From the NCBI GenBank assembly GCA_964543965.1, contig CAZJAX010000048.1, forward strand, positions 1 to 13,657: a DNA stretch of 13,657 nt. The letters run 5' to 3'. Made by a program: the position numbers and the translations under genes. Each line of letters opens with the position of its first letter. Position 1 is the stretch's first letter. This DNA is from CAMDWQ01 sp964543965. GTDB taxonomy: Bacteria > Omnitrophota > Gorgyraeia > 2-02-FULL-51-18. The notes under the pieces were generated by a model. It saw nothing but the letters and a program-made list of their open reading frames with translations. It was not told the origin of the DNA and did no database searches. Of the stretch, positions 6,889-13,116 are shown one piece after another.

Positions 6889-7566
6889 TTATTTTTTTGC
6901 TTTGAAGCTATCGACCAGCTGACCGACATATTTACCGGCCATATCCTTGCAGCCGAGTCCGATCGCCAGGCCCACGCCGAGCGCAACCGCCGCAAGCACC
7001 GCTTTGATCACGAGCTCGATGATCGACGTATCGATACGCAGCTGCTTGAGCGCCTCGATGATCGAGAAGAGCACGATGATCACCTGCGTGAATTGCGCCA
7101 GTGTGCGCGCCTGAGCGAGGCCTGCGTTGGCCGCCGCCGTCCGCACGGTGTTCGCCACGATGCTCGCAAAGAAGATACCGAGCACGAGGATAAACACGCT
7201 GGCGATGACGTTGGGGACGTACAGAATGACCTGATTGAGCAGTTCCGCCGCCACAGTGAGCTGAAGCGCGTTGACCGCCGTGAGAAACACGACGAGCATG
7301 AGGAGCCAGTAAATCAGGATTCCGATGATCTCGGAAAGCGTGTAATTGATATCACCTTTCGACAGGATGTTGGCGATACCGATCTTTTCGCTCACCGAAT
7401 CAAGCCGAGCCAATTTGAAAAAACGAGTGATCACCTTCTGAGCCAGCGTCGCCAGCACCCATCCGATGATCAGAATTAGGATCACACTGATAAGCGTCGG
7501 CAAAAAACCTAGCACGCGTGTCCACATCGATTCCACAGGCTGCATGATCGTTGATTCCCAATCCAC
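6889..7566 (-). CDS. Conserved TM-helix protein, mechanosensitive-channel-like without MscS domain
   Basis: A 225-residue, very hydrophobic protein with about five predicted membrane segments (near 22-42, 80-100, 116-136, 158-175 and 185-205). The N-terminal block LPTLISVILILIIGW (22-36), followed by a basic amphipathic stretch and LDSVSEKIG (55-63), resembles the 'conserved TM helix' repeat seen in MscS-related and CmpX-like proteins. A second copy-like block begins at VPNVIASVFILVLG (117-130). The last helix with GLAIGLGCKDMAGKY (199-213) resembles the region just before the MscS beta-domain, but the protein stops there, so the cytosolic channel domain is absent. A membrane-tension or scaffold role is possible but unproven. 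The start is GTG at 7566-7564, fixed by AAAGGAGGT 5 nt upstream. It forms a single-gene unit with its own promoter and terminator. Confidence 0.85.
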   Translation of the reverse strand: MDWESTIMQPVESMWTRVLGFLPTLISVILILIIGWVLATLAQKVITRFFKLARLDSVSEKIGIANILSKGDINYTLSEIIGILIYWLLMLVVFLTAVNALQLTVAAELLNQVILYVPNVIASVFILVLGIFFASIVANTVRTAAANAGLAQARTLAQFTQVIIVLFSIIEALKQLRIDTSIIELVIKAVLAAVALGVGLAIGLGCKDMAGKYVGQLVDSFKAKK

Positions 7567-7570
7567 AGGG

Positions 7571-7580
7571 TACCTCCTTT
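7571..7580 (-). promoter_or_regulatory. Shine-Dalgarno that fixes the GTG start of the channel-like gene
   Basis: AAAGGAGGTA on the minus strand ends 4 nt before GTG at 7566-7564. The next in-frame ATG is codon 8, too far from this site, so the GTG is the better start. Confidence 0.8.
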
Positions 7581-7625
7581 CAATACATTTAGCTAATTTT
7601 TATTAAACTACAACTTTATAATAAA

Positions 7626-7654
7626 ATTCTACTAAATATAGACACACCCGTCAA
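7626..7654 (-). promoter_or_regulatory. Near-consensus sigma-70-type promoter of the channel-like gene
   Basis: On the minus strand TTGACG (7654-7649, five of six to consensus) and TAGAAT (7631-7626, five of six) are separated by exactly 17 nt. The expected start of transcription near 7619 would give a leader of roughly 50 nt containing the Shine-Dalgarno site. The surrounding intergenic DNA (7567-7702) is strikingly AT-rich compared with the genes. This is the best promoter match in the window. Confidence 0.85.
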
Positions 7655-7656
7655 CG

Positions 7657-7678
7657 ATAATCCACCTATTGTGGTTAT
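7657..7678. repeat. Inverted repeat directly upstream of the channel-gene promoter
   Basis: The arms ATAA-CCAC and GTGG-TTAT face each other around a 5-nt centre, with one unpaired base in one arm (ATAATCCAC on the plus strand). The element ends 2 nt before the -35 hexamer of the promoter read to the left. No T tract follows, so a terminator role is unlikely; a regulator binding site is a reasonable guess. Confidence 0.5.
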
Positions 7679-7690
7679 ATTGTTAATCGA

Positions 7691-7711
7691 CTTAAATATT
7701 ATCTATTTAAG
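7691..7711. repeat. Perfect AT-rich inverted repeat across the end of gpmA
   Basis: CTTAAATA (7691-7698) and TATTTAAG (7704-7711) are perfect inverted copies with a 5-nt centre. The stop codon of gpmA (7705-7703) lies inside. The hairpin would be weak (all A-T except the end pairs) and no T run follows on the minus strand, so it could be a weak terminator, an mRNA 3'-end structure or chance in AT-rich DNA. Confidence 0.4.
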
Positions 7712-8317
7712 CTCTTTTTTAGATTGGATCTTGAGGTGAGAGTCGAGAACGTAGACCAAGGGAACGGCCGTACCGAGGTTGAGCTCTAGCACTTGCTCTT
7801 TGGTAAGCTTTTCGAGATCCATGACGATGGAGCGAAGACTGTTGCCGTGGGCGGCAACGATGATGTTCTTCCCCGCTTTGAGGTCGGCGGCCACGCGCGA
7901 TTCAAAATACGGCAGCGTTCGTGCAGCGGTATCTTTCAGGCTTTCGCCGTTGGGCGGGGCAATGTCATAGGAGCGGCGCCAGATCTTGACTTGCTCATCG
8001 CCGAACTTCACGGCCGTCTCGGCTTTGTTGAGTCCCTGCAGGTCGCCGTAGTGGCGCTCGTTGAGAGCTTTGTCTTTTGTGACGGGGATGCCGCTCTGAC
8101 CGATGCCTTCGAGAATGAGCTTCAAGGTGTTCTGCGCGCGCTGCAGCTCGGAGGTGTACGCCGCATCGAAACGGATATTTTCCTTCTTAAGCTTCTCCCC
8201 TGCACTCTTAGCCTCTTCGGTGCCTTTAGGGCTCAGCGGCACATCAACCCAGCCGGTAAAGCGGTTTTCAAGATTCCACTGGGATTCGCCGTGACGTACG
8301 AGAACGAGGACGGACAT
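7703..8317 (-). CDS. gpmA: 2,3-bisphosphoglycerate-dependent phosphoglycerate mutase, short form
   Basis: A 204-residue histidine-phosphatase-fold enzyme that interconverts 3- and 2-phosphoglycerate in glycolysis and gluconeogenesis. Visible motifs are LVRHGESQWN (6-15, phosphohistidine His9), NRFTGWVDVPLS (18-29), TSELQRAQNT (55-64, Arg60), LNERHYGDLQGLNK (85-98, Glu87), EQVKIWRRSYD (108-118) and AAHGNSLR (155-162, second catalytic His157). It is about 45 residues shorter than E. coli GpmA: the segment rich in charged residues between the WRR motif and the last third is replaced by a short PPNGESL turn, as in known short dPGMs. The extended RFTGW and ERHYG blocks distinguish a true mutase from general phosphatases of the superfamily. 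It follows the Bax-inhibitor-like gene after a 15-nt gap with only a poor ribosome binding site, and is the last gene of that run. Confidence 0.95.
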   Translation of the reverse strand: MSVLVLVRHGESQWNLENRFTGWVDVPLSPKGTEEAKSAGEKLKKENIRFDAAYTSELQRAQNTLKLILEGIGQSGIPVTKDKALNERHYGDLQGLNKAETAVKFGDEQVKIWRRSYDIAPPNGESLKDTAARTLPYFESRVAADLKAGKNIIVAAHGNSLRSIVMDLEKLTKEQVLELNLGTAVPLVYVLDSHLKIQSKKELK

Positions 8318-8332
8318 GGGGATGAGCGGGTC

Positions 8333-9028
8333 CTATTCTCTTCTTCTGCCGAATAAATTCAGAAGCATCAGGAACAGATTGATAAGCGCGATGTAAAGCG
8401 TCAGCGCTCCGAGGACATCCATCTTCTTGCGGATATCGGGATGATCAAAGCCTGCCGCATAAAGAGCCTTCAACTGCTGCGTCTGGTAAGCGATGAGCAC
8501 GACGAAGATCGCGATGCCGACATAGGTGATGATCCACATCATCGCAGAGCTCTTGAGGAAGATATTCACCAGGCTCGCAAGGATGAGGCCGATGACGCCC
8601 ATGAGCGCCAGCTGCCCGATCGACGTGAGGTCGCGCTTCGTCGCCATGCCGTAAAAACTAAAGAACAGGAACGTGCCCGTGGCGATCGCGAAAGTGCTCA
8701 CGACGGATGCGCCTGTGTAGATCAGCAGGATGACCGCAAAGAGCGGGCCGTTCATCAGCGAGTACACGGCGAACACGGAGCGGGCCATCGGCACGCTCAT
8801 CGTCATGATGCTGCGGTTCACCCAGATAACGAGGCCGAACTGGACGAGCGCGATGCCCAGATAGATCCACTGGTTGGCTACGGCGCGAAGAAGCGGCTCG
8901 TTGCCGAGGATCGTCATGGCCGAGGCTGTCGAAAGGAACAGACCCAGCGACATCCAAAGGAATACGCGGGATAGGAATGTCGATTCGGAAACCTGGGCTC
9001 CGGAACCGGCGATAAATCGATTGTTCAT
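8333..9028 (-). CDS. Bax inhibitor-1 (BI-1/YbhL/YetJ) family membrane protein
   Basis: A 231-residue protein with seven hydrophobic segments, the usual length and topology of bacterial BI-1 (TMBIM) proteins. Supporting blocks are SFYGMATKRDLTSIGQLALM (124-143), where related proteins have similar Thr-Lys-x-Asp-Leu-Thr-x-x-Gly, then YQTQQLK (181-187), GALTLYIALINLFLMLLNLF (207-226) and a short basic tail. In B. subtilis YetJ a pair of Asp, within Y/F-D-T-Q and L-Y/F-L-D-F, controls pH-dependent calcium leak. The corresponding residues here are Gln182 and Ala214, so the pair seems absent. Related E. coli proteins interact with the FtsH quality-control protease; the role here is not evident. The start is secured by AGAAGGAGG before the ATG. 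It lies 23 nt after the OmpA/LysM gene and 15 nt before gpmA. Confidence 0.92.
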   Translation of the reverse strand: MNNRFIAGSGAQVSESTFLSRVFLWMSLGLFLSTASAMTILGNEPLLRAVANQWIYLGIALVQFGLVIWVNRSIMTMSVPMARSVFAVYSLMNGPLFAVILLIYTGASVVSTFAIATGTFLFFSFYGMATKRDLTSIGQLALMGVIGLILASLVNIFLKSSAMMWIITYVGIAIFVVLIAYQTQQLKALYAAGFDHPDIRKKMDVLGALTLYIALINLFLMLLNLFGRRRE

Positions 9029-9035
9029 GGGATAT

Positions 9036-9044
9036 CCTCCTTCT
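9036..9044 (-). promoter_or_regulatory. Strong Shine-Dalgarno of the BI-1-like gene
   Basis: AGAAGGAGG on the minus strand lies 7 nt before the ATG at 9028-9026 and within the 23-nt gap after the upstream stop. It confirms the chosen start. Confidence 0.8.
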
Positions 9045-9051
9045 AAATTTA

Positions 9052-10047
9052 TTATTCGATCGGGATCTTGATCCGAGTGCCCTTCTTGGGACGATCGGGA
9101 TTGGAGATCACGTCTTTATTGAATTCGTAGATGCGCTTCCATTGCCTGCCGTCGCCGTATTCTCTCTCTGCGATGGCCCAGAGCGTGTCGCCCTTTTTGA
9201 TCGTGTATTCTTTAACGTCGACCTTGATAGCGCCTTCAAAGTTCTTTTCCTCTTCCAGGACCTTCGGGGCTTCGCCGGGCTGAGAAGTCTCGCCGAATGA
9301 GCCCGCTTTGTCGGCCGGGATCATGACTTCTTCGACTTCGGCGATCATGAACTGCGCGTTGCGGTCCTTCTGCATGCCGACGAGGTCGTTCTTGGGCGCC
9401 ATGGCGTCAAGCTTGCCGCGGCTCAAGATGCGGATACGCGCAGCCGGCAAGCCCTTGCTGTCGAGGTACTGACGCACGGATTCGGCGCGGCGTTCGCCGA
9501 GCTTCTGATTGTACTGCTCGGAACCGCGCACGTCCGCGTTGCCGGTGATAAGGATGTCGGCGTTGGGATTGCGCTCAAGCGTCCAGAGAGCTTTGTCGAG
9601 CGCCTCAGCCGCATCGTCACGGATGTCCGCTTTGTCATAATCGAAATATACTTTGACGTTGTTGAGGATCTTCTTGATGACGAGAGACGGCTTCATCGGA
9701 CCCGGATCGGCTTTATAGTCAAAAATGACCTTCTTGACGTAAATCCAGCCTTGATTGCCCCATGGACGATCCTTGGATTCGCGTCCGGGCTGCTCGGGCC
9801 ACCACCAATAGCCGCTCCTGTCGGGATCTTTGAAGGGCGCAGGCTGGGCATCCGAAGGCCACCAGGCGAACTTACGCGCCAAACGCGCGTCGTCGTCGGT
9901 CTGCACTTTGGGAAAATTGCCGGCGGAGGGCGCGACTTCGGCCTTGCCGTACTGGTTGAGCGTGTTTGAGGATTCGGCGAAGGCCGGAGAAACTGAAAAT
10001 GTCAGGACGATCGCCGCCGCAAAAAAACGTCTAAAAAAAGCGTTCAT
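9052..10047 (-). CDS. OmpA-family envelope protein with C-terminal LysM domain
   Basis: A 331-residue exported protein. Residues 1-24 form a signal peptide with a clear AFA cleavage site. A Trp-rich region follows (about 60-103, with WWP, GYWWWPEQPG and NQGWIYV). The OmpA/MotB-like peptidoglycan-binding domain spans about 129-236: VYFDYDKADIRDDA (133-146), GNADVRGSEQYN (169-180) and LGERRAESV (183-191). Asp172 and Arg187 match the residues that bind diaminopimelate in OmpA-type domains, though the usual G-H-T-D is G-N-A-D. An acidic linker leads to a LysM repeat (about 279-329: YTIKKGDTLWAIAEREYGDG, then NPDRPKKGTRIKIPI). Two wall-binding domains in one chain suggest a periplasmic protein that ties the envelope to peptidoglycan; no beta-barrel is present. 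It begins 92 nt after the LOG gene and may have its own promoter. Confidence 0.92.
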   Translation of the reverse strand: MNAFFRRFFAAAIVLTFSVSPAFAESSNTLNQYGKAEVAPSAGNFPKVQTDDDARLARKFAWWPSDAQPAPFKDPDRSGYWWWPEQPGRESKDRPWGNQGWIYVKKVIFDYKADPGPMKPSLVIKKILNNVKVYFDYDKADIRDDAAEALDKALWTLERNPNADILITGNADVRGSEQYNQKLGERRAESVRQYLDSKGLPAARIRILSRGKLDAMAPKNDLVGMQKDRNAQFMIAEVEEVMIPADKAGSFGETSQPGEAPKVLEEEKNFEGAIKVDVKEYTIKKGDTLWAIAEREYGDGRQWKRIYEFNKDVISNPDRPKKGTRIKIPIE

Positions 10048-10091
10048 AGGGTGCCCTTTTCTACGAAAATTGTCTCGGTTTTGGGATGAAT

Positions 10092-10116
10092 AAACGGCCG
10101 TTTCTTATCGGATAAG
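10092..10116. promoter_or_regulatory. Two abutting palindromes upstream of the OmpA/LysM gene
   Basis: AAACGGCCGTTT (10092-10103) is a perfect 12-bp palindrome. It is followed without a gap by CTTATC-G-GATAAG (10104-10116), 6-bp arms around one base. Both lie in the 92-nt gap between the LOG and OmpA/LysM genes, 45-69 nt before the start. No convincing promoter hexamers were found nearby. They could be operator half-sites or an RNA structure; the second could also arise by chance. Confidence 0.35.
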
Positions 10117-10139
10117 CTTACTAAAAGGCCTTGGAACCG

Positions 10140-11177
10140 TCAAGACAAACTGGGCAGAGAATTAAACGTGTCGATCAGTTCTTTCAGACGGCTGTAACTG
10201 GTGCGGTCGAAATGAAATACCACCCTCTCGAGCGACGGATCCTGGTTGTCGTCCTCGGAGATGTCGGTCAGGCGCTCGAGACATCCCTTGGAGCACAGGT
10301 CTTTGAATCGGCTGGAAACGCTCTTGAGCTCCTCGTCGGAAAGCGGACGTTTCAAGCGTATCAGGTACTTGTCTCTCAGGAAGCGCGAGGAGTCGTAGTT
10401 TTTGTAGAAATTGATCAGCTCTGCTGCGGCGGCTTCGTTGTCCTGGTAATGGCGCACGAGGTTTAGGTCGTTGGGAGAGATCAGCTGCTCGTCGAGCAGG
10501 TTTTTTTTCATGAGCCTCATGAGCGACTTCCAATAGTCGCTGCCCGGCGGGTCGACCATGACGAGCGGACGCGGCTTGGCCTTTCCCGTCTGCACCAGCG
10601 TCAGGGACTCGAAGCCCTCGTCGAACGTGCCGAAGCCTCCGGGGAAAAGCACCGTCGCTTCGGATTCTTTCAGGAACATCAGCTTGCGCGTGAAGAAATA
10701 TTTGAAATTGACGAGCTTCATGTTGCCGCGGATGACCCAGTTGGGCTGCTGCTCGAAAGGCAGCATGATATTGAGGCCGAAGCTGTGCTCCGCCCCTGCG
10801 CCCACCATGACCGCCTCCATGATGCCCGAGGCGCCGCCGGTGATGGCCATCCAGCCTTTTTTGACGAGAAGGCGTCCGAAGTTTTCAGCCATCTTGTAGC
10901 TGGCGTGCCCGGGCTTGGTTCTAGCCGAGCCGAAGACGGCCGCTTTGGGAATATTGCGGTAGGGCTTGAAAATTTTCATCGCGTAGCGGAGCTCTTTGAA
11001 GGCCGTGTTGAGCAGGCGGATCTCGAGAGTGTCTAGGTTTTCGTTCTTGAGCTGGGCGATGTTGAAAAGCATCTCGCGGAATATCTCGTCGTCGGAGCTC
11101 GGAGGAAAATCGTTGCCGAGAAGGCTGGCGATGTCCTTTTTAAAACGGATCAAATCCTTCTCGTTCATGCGGCTCAT
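10140..11177 (-). CDS. LOG family protein (Rossmann-fold nucleotide hydrolase, TIGR00730-like)
   Basis: A 345-residue protein whose core (about 76-245) has the LOG/'lysine decarboxylase-like' signature: VFGSAR (81-86), TGGASGIMEA (113-122) and PGGFGTFDEGFE (179-190), the last being the PGGxGTxxE motif. Proteins with this motif hydrolyse nucleoside 5'-monophosphates to base and ribose 5-phosphate; those tested do not decarboxylate lysine. It is much longer than the approximately 190-residue cytokinin-type LOGs. It has an N-terminal helical extension (1-75) and a C-terminal domain of about 85 residues (262-345) that ends VVFHFDRTSYSRLKELIDTFN-like, a pattern I associate with a longer LOG subgroup. 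The substrate is unknown. The ATG overlaps the RluA-type gene's stop as ATGA; Met4 is an alternative start. Confidence 0.9.
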   Translation of the reverse strand: MSRMNEKDLIRFKKDIASLLGNDFPPSSDDEIFREMLFNIAQLKNENLDTLEIRLLNTAFKELRYAMKIFKPYRNIPKAAVFGSARTKPGHASYKMAENFGRLLVKKGWMAITGGASGIMEAVMVGAGAEHSFGLNIMLPFEQQPNWVIRGNMKLVNFKYFFTRKLMFLKESEATVLFPGGFGTFDEGFESLTLVQTGKAKPRPLVMVDPPGSDYWKSLMRLMKKNLLDEQLISPNDLNLVRHYQDNEAAAAELINFYKNYDSSRFLRDKYLIRLKRPLSDEELKSVSSRFKDLCSKGCLERLTDISEDDNQDPSLERVVFHFDRTSYSRLKELIDTFNSLPSLS

Positions 11178-11995
11178 GCTTTTATCTTTCCCAGAAAATC
11201 AGGCGCCGGGGAAACATGCTCGACCCTCGTGCCCGACTGCGGATGAAGAAAGCTCAGAGAAGAGGCGTGCAGAGCCAGGCGGGGAAGCTTCAGGCGCTTG
11301 AGCATCGCTTCATCAAGCCCGCTCATCACATAGCGCTGGAAAAAAGAAAGATCGACGTAGATCTTATCGCCGACGATGGGATGGCCGAGAAGAGCCAGAT
11401 GTATGCGAAGCTGATGTGTGCGGCCGGTCAGAGGCTCGAGCTCGAGCCAGGAATACACGGCATTTTCTTCCCCGATATTTTCATGCGTCGTAAGGACTTG
11501 GTAGCGCGTCAGCGCCTCTTCCCCGTTCACTTCGTCGGCGACGCGCACCGTCTGAAAACCGGAACTCTTGTCGTTGCCGAGACGGCAGGAAATCTCGCCC
11601 GCGTCTTGCGCGGGGCGGCCGAAAACGAGCGCGCGGTATTTTTTCTTCACGCGGCCGGCCAGAAATTCTTTGCCGATATAGCTGGCTGCCTCCGAAGTCT
11701 TGGCGGCGAGGATGACGCCGCTGGTCTCGGCGTCGAGGCGGTGCGTGAAATTGATCTTCTGTCCCGCGCGCGAGGGGTCGTTCATCAGGAGCGAGTGGAG
11801 ATTGTTGTCCTGATAGGAACCCACCGGATGCACGGCCAGGGGCGCGGGCTTGTCGAGGACGAGGATAGACTCGTCCTCATGAAGCACGCGGTAATCGGTG
11901 TCGATGTAAAAATCGGCGGACTTCACGCGCTCCCGGGGCCAGGAGCGGTATGCGGGCGCCTGAGTTTCGTTATTTGGAAGCGAGGACGTAAGCAA
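11174..11995 (-). CDS. RluA-family pseudouridine synthase, no S4 domain
   Basis: The family signature is complete: LVLDKPAPLAVHP (45-57), THRLDAETSGV (84-94, catalytic Asp88), KKKYRALVFG (117-126), LELEPLTGRTHQLRIHL (184-200), GHPIVGD (204-210) and LALHA (240-244). The enzyme turns uridine in rRNA or tRNA into pseudouridine; the target (RluA, RluC/D or TruC-like) cannot be told from sequence. There is no N-terminal S4 RNA-binding domain, which fits RluA or TruC more than RluC/D. Given with the longest frame, a TTG at 11995-11993 that overlaps the upstream gene by 26 nt and has no ribosome binding site. A GTG at 11926-11924 (codon 24), preceded by GGGAG, is an equally or more likely start and still keeps the whole catalytic domain. 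The stop forms ATGA with the LOG gene. Confidence 0.92.
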   Translation of the reverse strand: MLTSSLPNNETQAPAYRSWPRERVKSADFYIDTDYRVLHEDESILVLDKPAPLAVHPVGSYQDNNLHSLLMNDPSRAGQKINFTHRLDAETSGVILAAKTSEAASYIGKEFLAGRVKKKYRALVFGRPAQDAGEISCRLGNDKSSGFQTVRVADEVNGEEALTRYQVLTTHENIGEENAVYSWLELEPLTGRTHQLRIHLALLGHPIVGDKIYVDLSFFQRYVMSGLDEAMLKRLKLPRLALHASSLSFLHPQSGTRVEHVSPAPDFLGKIKA

Positions 11996-13004
11996 ATACG
12001 AGCGGAGCGACGATCGTGGCGTCAGACTCGATGATGAAGCGCGGCGTATTGCCGTCGAGCTTGCCCCACGTGATCTTTTCGTTGGGGACCGCGCCGCTGT
12101 ACGAGCCGTACGACGTCGTGCTGTCCGAGATCTGGCAGAAATAACCCCAGAGACGGACTTTTTCCTTGAGATCCTGCTCGATCAGCGGAACGACGCAGAT
12201 CGGGAAATCACCGGCAATGCCGCCGCCGATCTGGAAAAAGCCGATGGATTTGGAGACGGTCGCCTGCTTGTACCAATCGACAAGCGCGGCCATCTGCTCT
12301 TGGCCGGATTTGACGACGCTGTATGTCGACACGTCCTTTTTCATCACGTTGGCGACAAAAATGTTGCCGAGGGTCGAGTCTTCCCAGCCCGGCGTCCAGA
12401 TCGGGAGGTTCTTTTCGGCCGCGGCCAGAAGCCAAGAGTCTTTGGGGTCGATCTGATAGTGCTCTTTGATGACTCCCGAGCGCAGGAGCTGATACATATA
12501 TTCATAAGGGAAGTAGCGCTGCTTCTCTTGATCCGCCTTCTGCCAGAACTTGAGGACCTGGCGCTCGATGCGGCGCATCGCCTCTTCTTCGGGGATGCAG
12601 GTGTCGGTGACGCGGTTATGTCCGCCTTCACGCAGCTCCACTTCTTCTTCAGCGGTCAGATTGCGGTAATTAGGGACACGCTTGTAGTGGTCATGCGCAA
12701 CGAGATTGAACACGTCCTCTTCGAGGTTGGCGCCGGTGCAGGTGATGGCGTGGACCTTGTCCTGGCGTATCATCTCGGCGAGCGTGATGCCCAGCTCCGC
12801 GGTGCTCATGGCGCCGGCGAGAGTGACCATCATCTTATTGCCCTTGCGGAGGTGGTCGACATAGGCCTCGGAGGCGTCGATGACGACAGCCGAATTGAAA
12901 TGACGGTAATTATGCTGTACGAATTCCTTGATCGCCTGATAGTTGGTGGCGCCTGCCGGGACGGTCTGCTTTGCTGTTTTCGGTGCTTGAGTCTGTATCG
13001 CCAT
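11970..13004 (-). CDS. Deoxyhypusine synthase-like protein (bacterial homologue, possible homospermidine synthase)
   Basis: A 344-residue NAD-dependent deoxyhypusine-synthase-fold protein. Supporting segments are MMVTLAGAMSTAELG (58-72), ITCTGANLEEDVFN (87-100), TPGWEDSTLGN (204-214), FQIGGGIAGDFPICVVPL (257-274), SYGSYSGAVPNEKITWGK (298-315) and ESDATIVAPLVFAYVL (326-341). Lys315 in W-G-K matches the catalytic Lys (Lys329 in the human enzyme) that carries the aminobutyl group. The human active-site His after GGG is missing: GGG is followed by IAGDFP instead of a Lys-His-His segment. Bacteria have no eIF5A, the normal substrate; a cyanobacterial homologue makes homospermidine, so a polyamine role is the best guess. 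The ATG is preceded by GGGAG at good spacing and by a plausible promoter. It is the first gene of its run. Confidence 0.9.
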   Translation of the reverse strand: MAIQTQAPKTAKQTVPAGATNYQAIKEFVQHNYRHFNSAVVIDASEAYVDHLRKGNKMMVTLAGAMSTAELGITLAEMIRQDKVHAITCTGANLEEDVFNLVAHDHYKRVPNYRNLTAEEEVELREGGHNRVTDTCIPEEEAMRRIERQVLKFWQKADQEKQRYFPYEYMYQLLRSGVIKEHYQIDPKDSWLLAAAEKNLPIWTPGWEDSTLGNIFVANVMKKDVSTYSVVKSGQEQMAALVDWYKQATVSKSIGFFQIGGGIAGDFPICVVPLIEQDLKEKVRLWGYFCQISDSTTSYGSYSGAVPNEKITWGKLDGNTPRFIIESDATIVAPLVFAYVLASK

Positions 13005-13062
13005 TAAGTACTCCCGTGGTTGTCGTCCGGAAAGATCCTAAAAAAATCCGTTCATTTTTAAA

Positions 13063-13092
13063 TTTATAGCACGAACCGAGCCGCCCTCACAA
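13063..13092 (-). promoter_or_regulatory. Candidate extended -10 promoter of the deoxyhypusine-synthase-like gene
   Basis: On the minus strand TTGTGA (13092-13087) is separated by 18 nt from TATAAA (13068-13063), which is preceded by TGC and so forms an extended -10. The expected start of transcription near 13056 gives a leader of roughly 50 nt containing GGGAG before the ATG. This 102-nt gap holds no other gene. Confidence 0.65.
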
Positions 13093-13094
13093 GG

Positions 13095-13116
13095 AAAAAA
13101 GCGCCTCTAGCGCCTT
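13095..13116 (-). terminator. Weak intrinsic terminator overlapping the stop of the 81-residue gene
   Basis: On the minus strand AAGGCGC, loop TAGAG, GCGCTTT and three further T form a short hairpin with a T run. The stem is about 7 bp including one G-U pair. The stop codon TAG lies in the loop. The downstream promoter's -35 box begins 2 nt beyond it. Confidence 0.5.

Noticed and set aside
6379..7479. Plus-strand open frame of 366 codons across the lipoprotein and channel-like genes
   Set aside because: It crosses a strong terminator and two well-supported minus-strand genes. The translation is rich in His, Asp and Arg, typical of antisense to membrane genes.
8441..8974. Plus-strand open frame of 177 codons opposite the BI-1-like gene
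   Set aside because: The product is an extreme His/Asp/Glu/Arg mixture that mirrors hydrophobic codons on the other strand.
10117..10139. GGTTCCAAGGCC followed by TTTT after the LOG gene as a terminator
   Set aside because: The stem would have only four pairs, two of them G-U. Too weak to call.
12300..13007. Plus-strand open frame of 235 codons opposite the deoxyhypusine-synthase-like gene
   Set aside because: No recognisable motif, and the minus-strand gene here is unambiguous.
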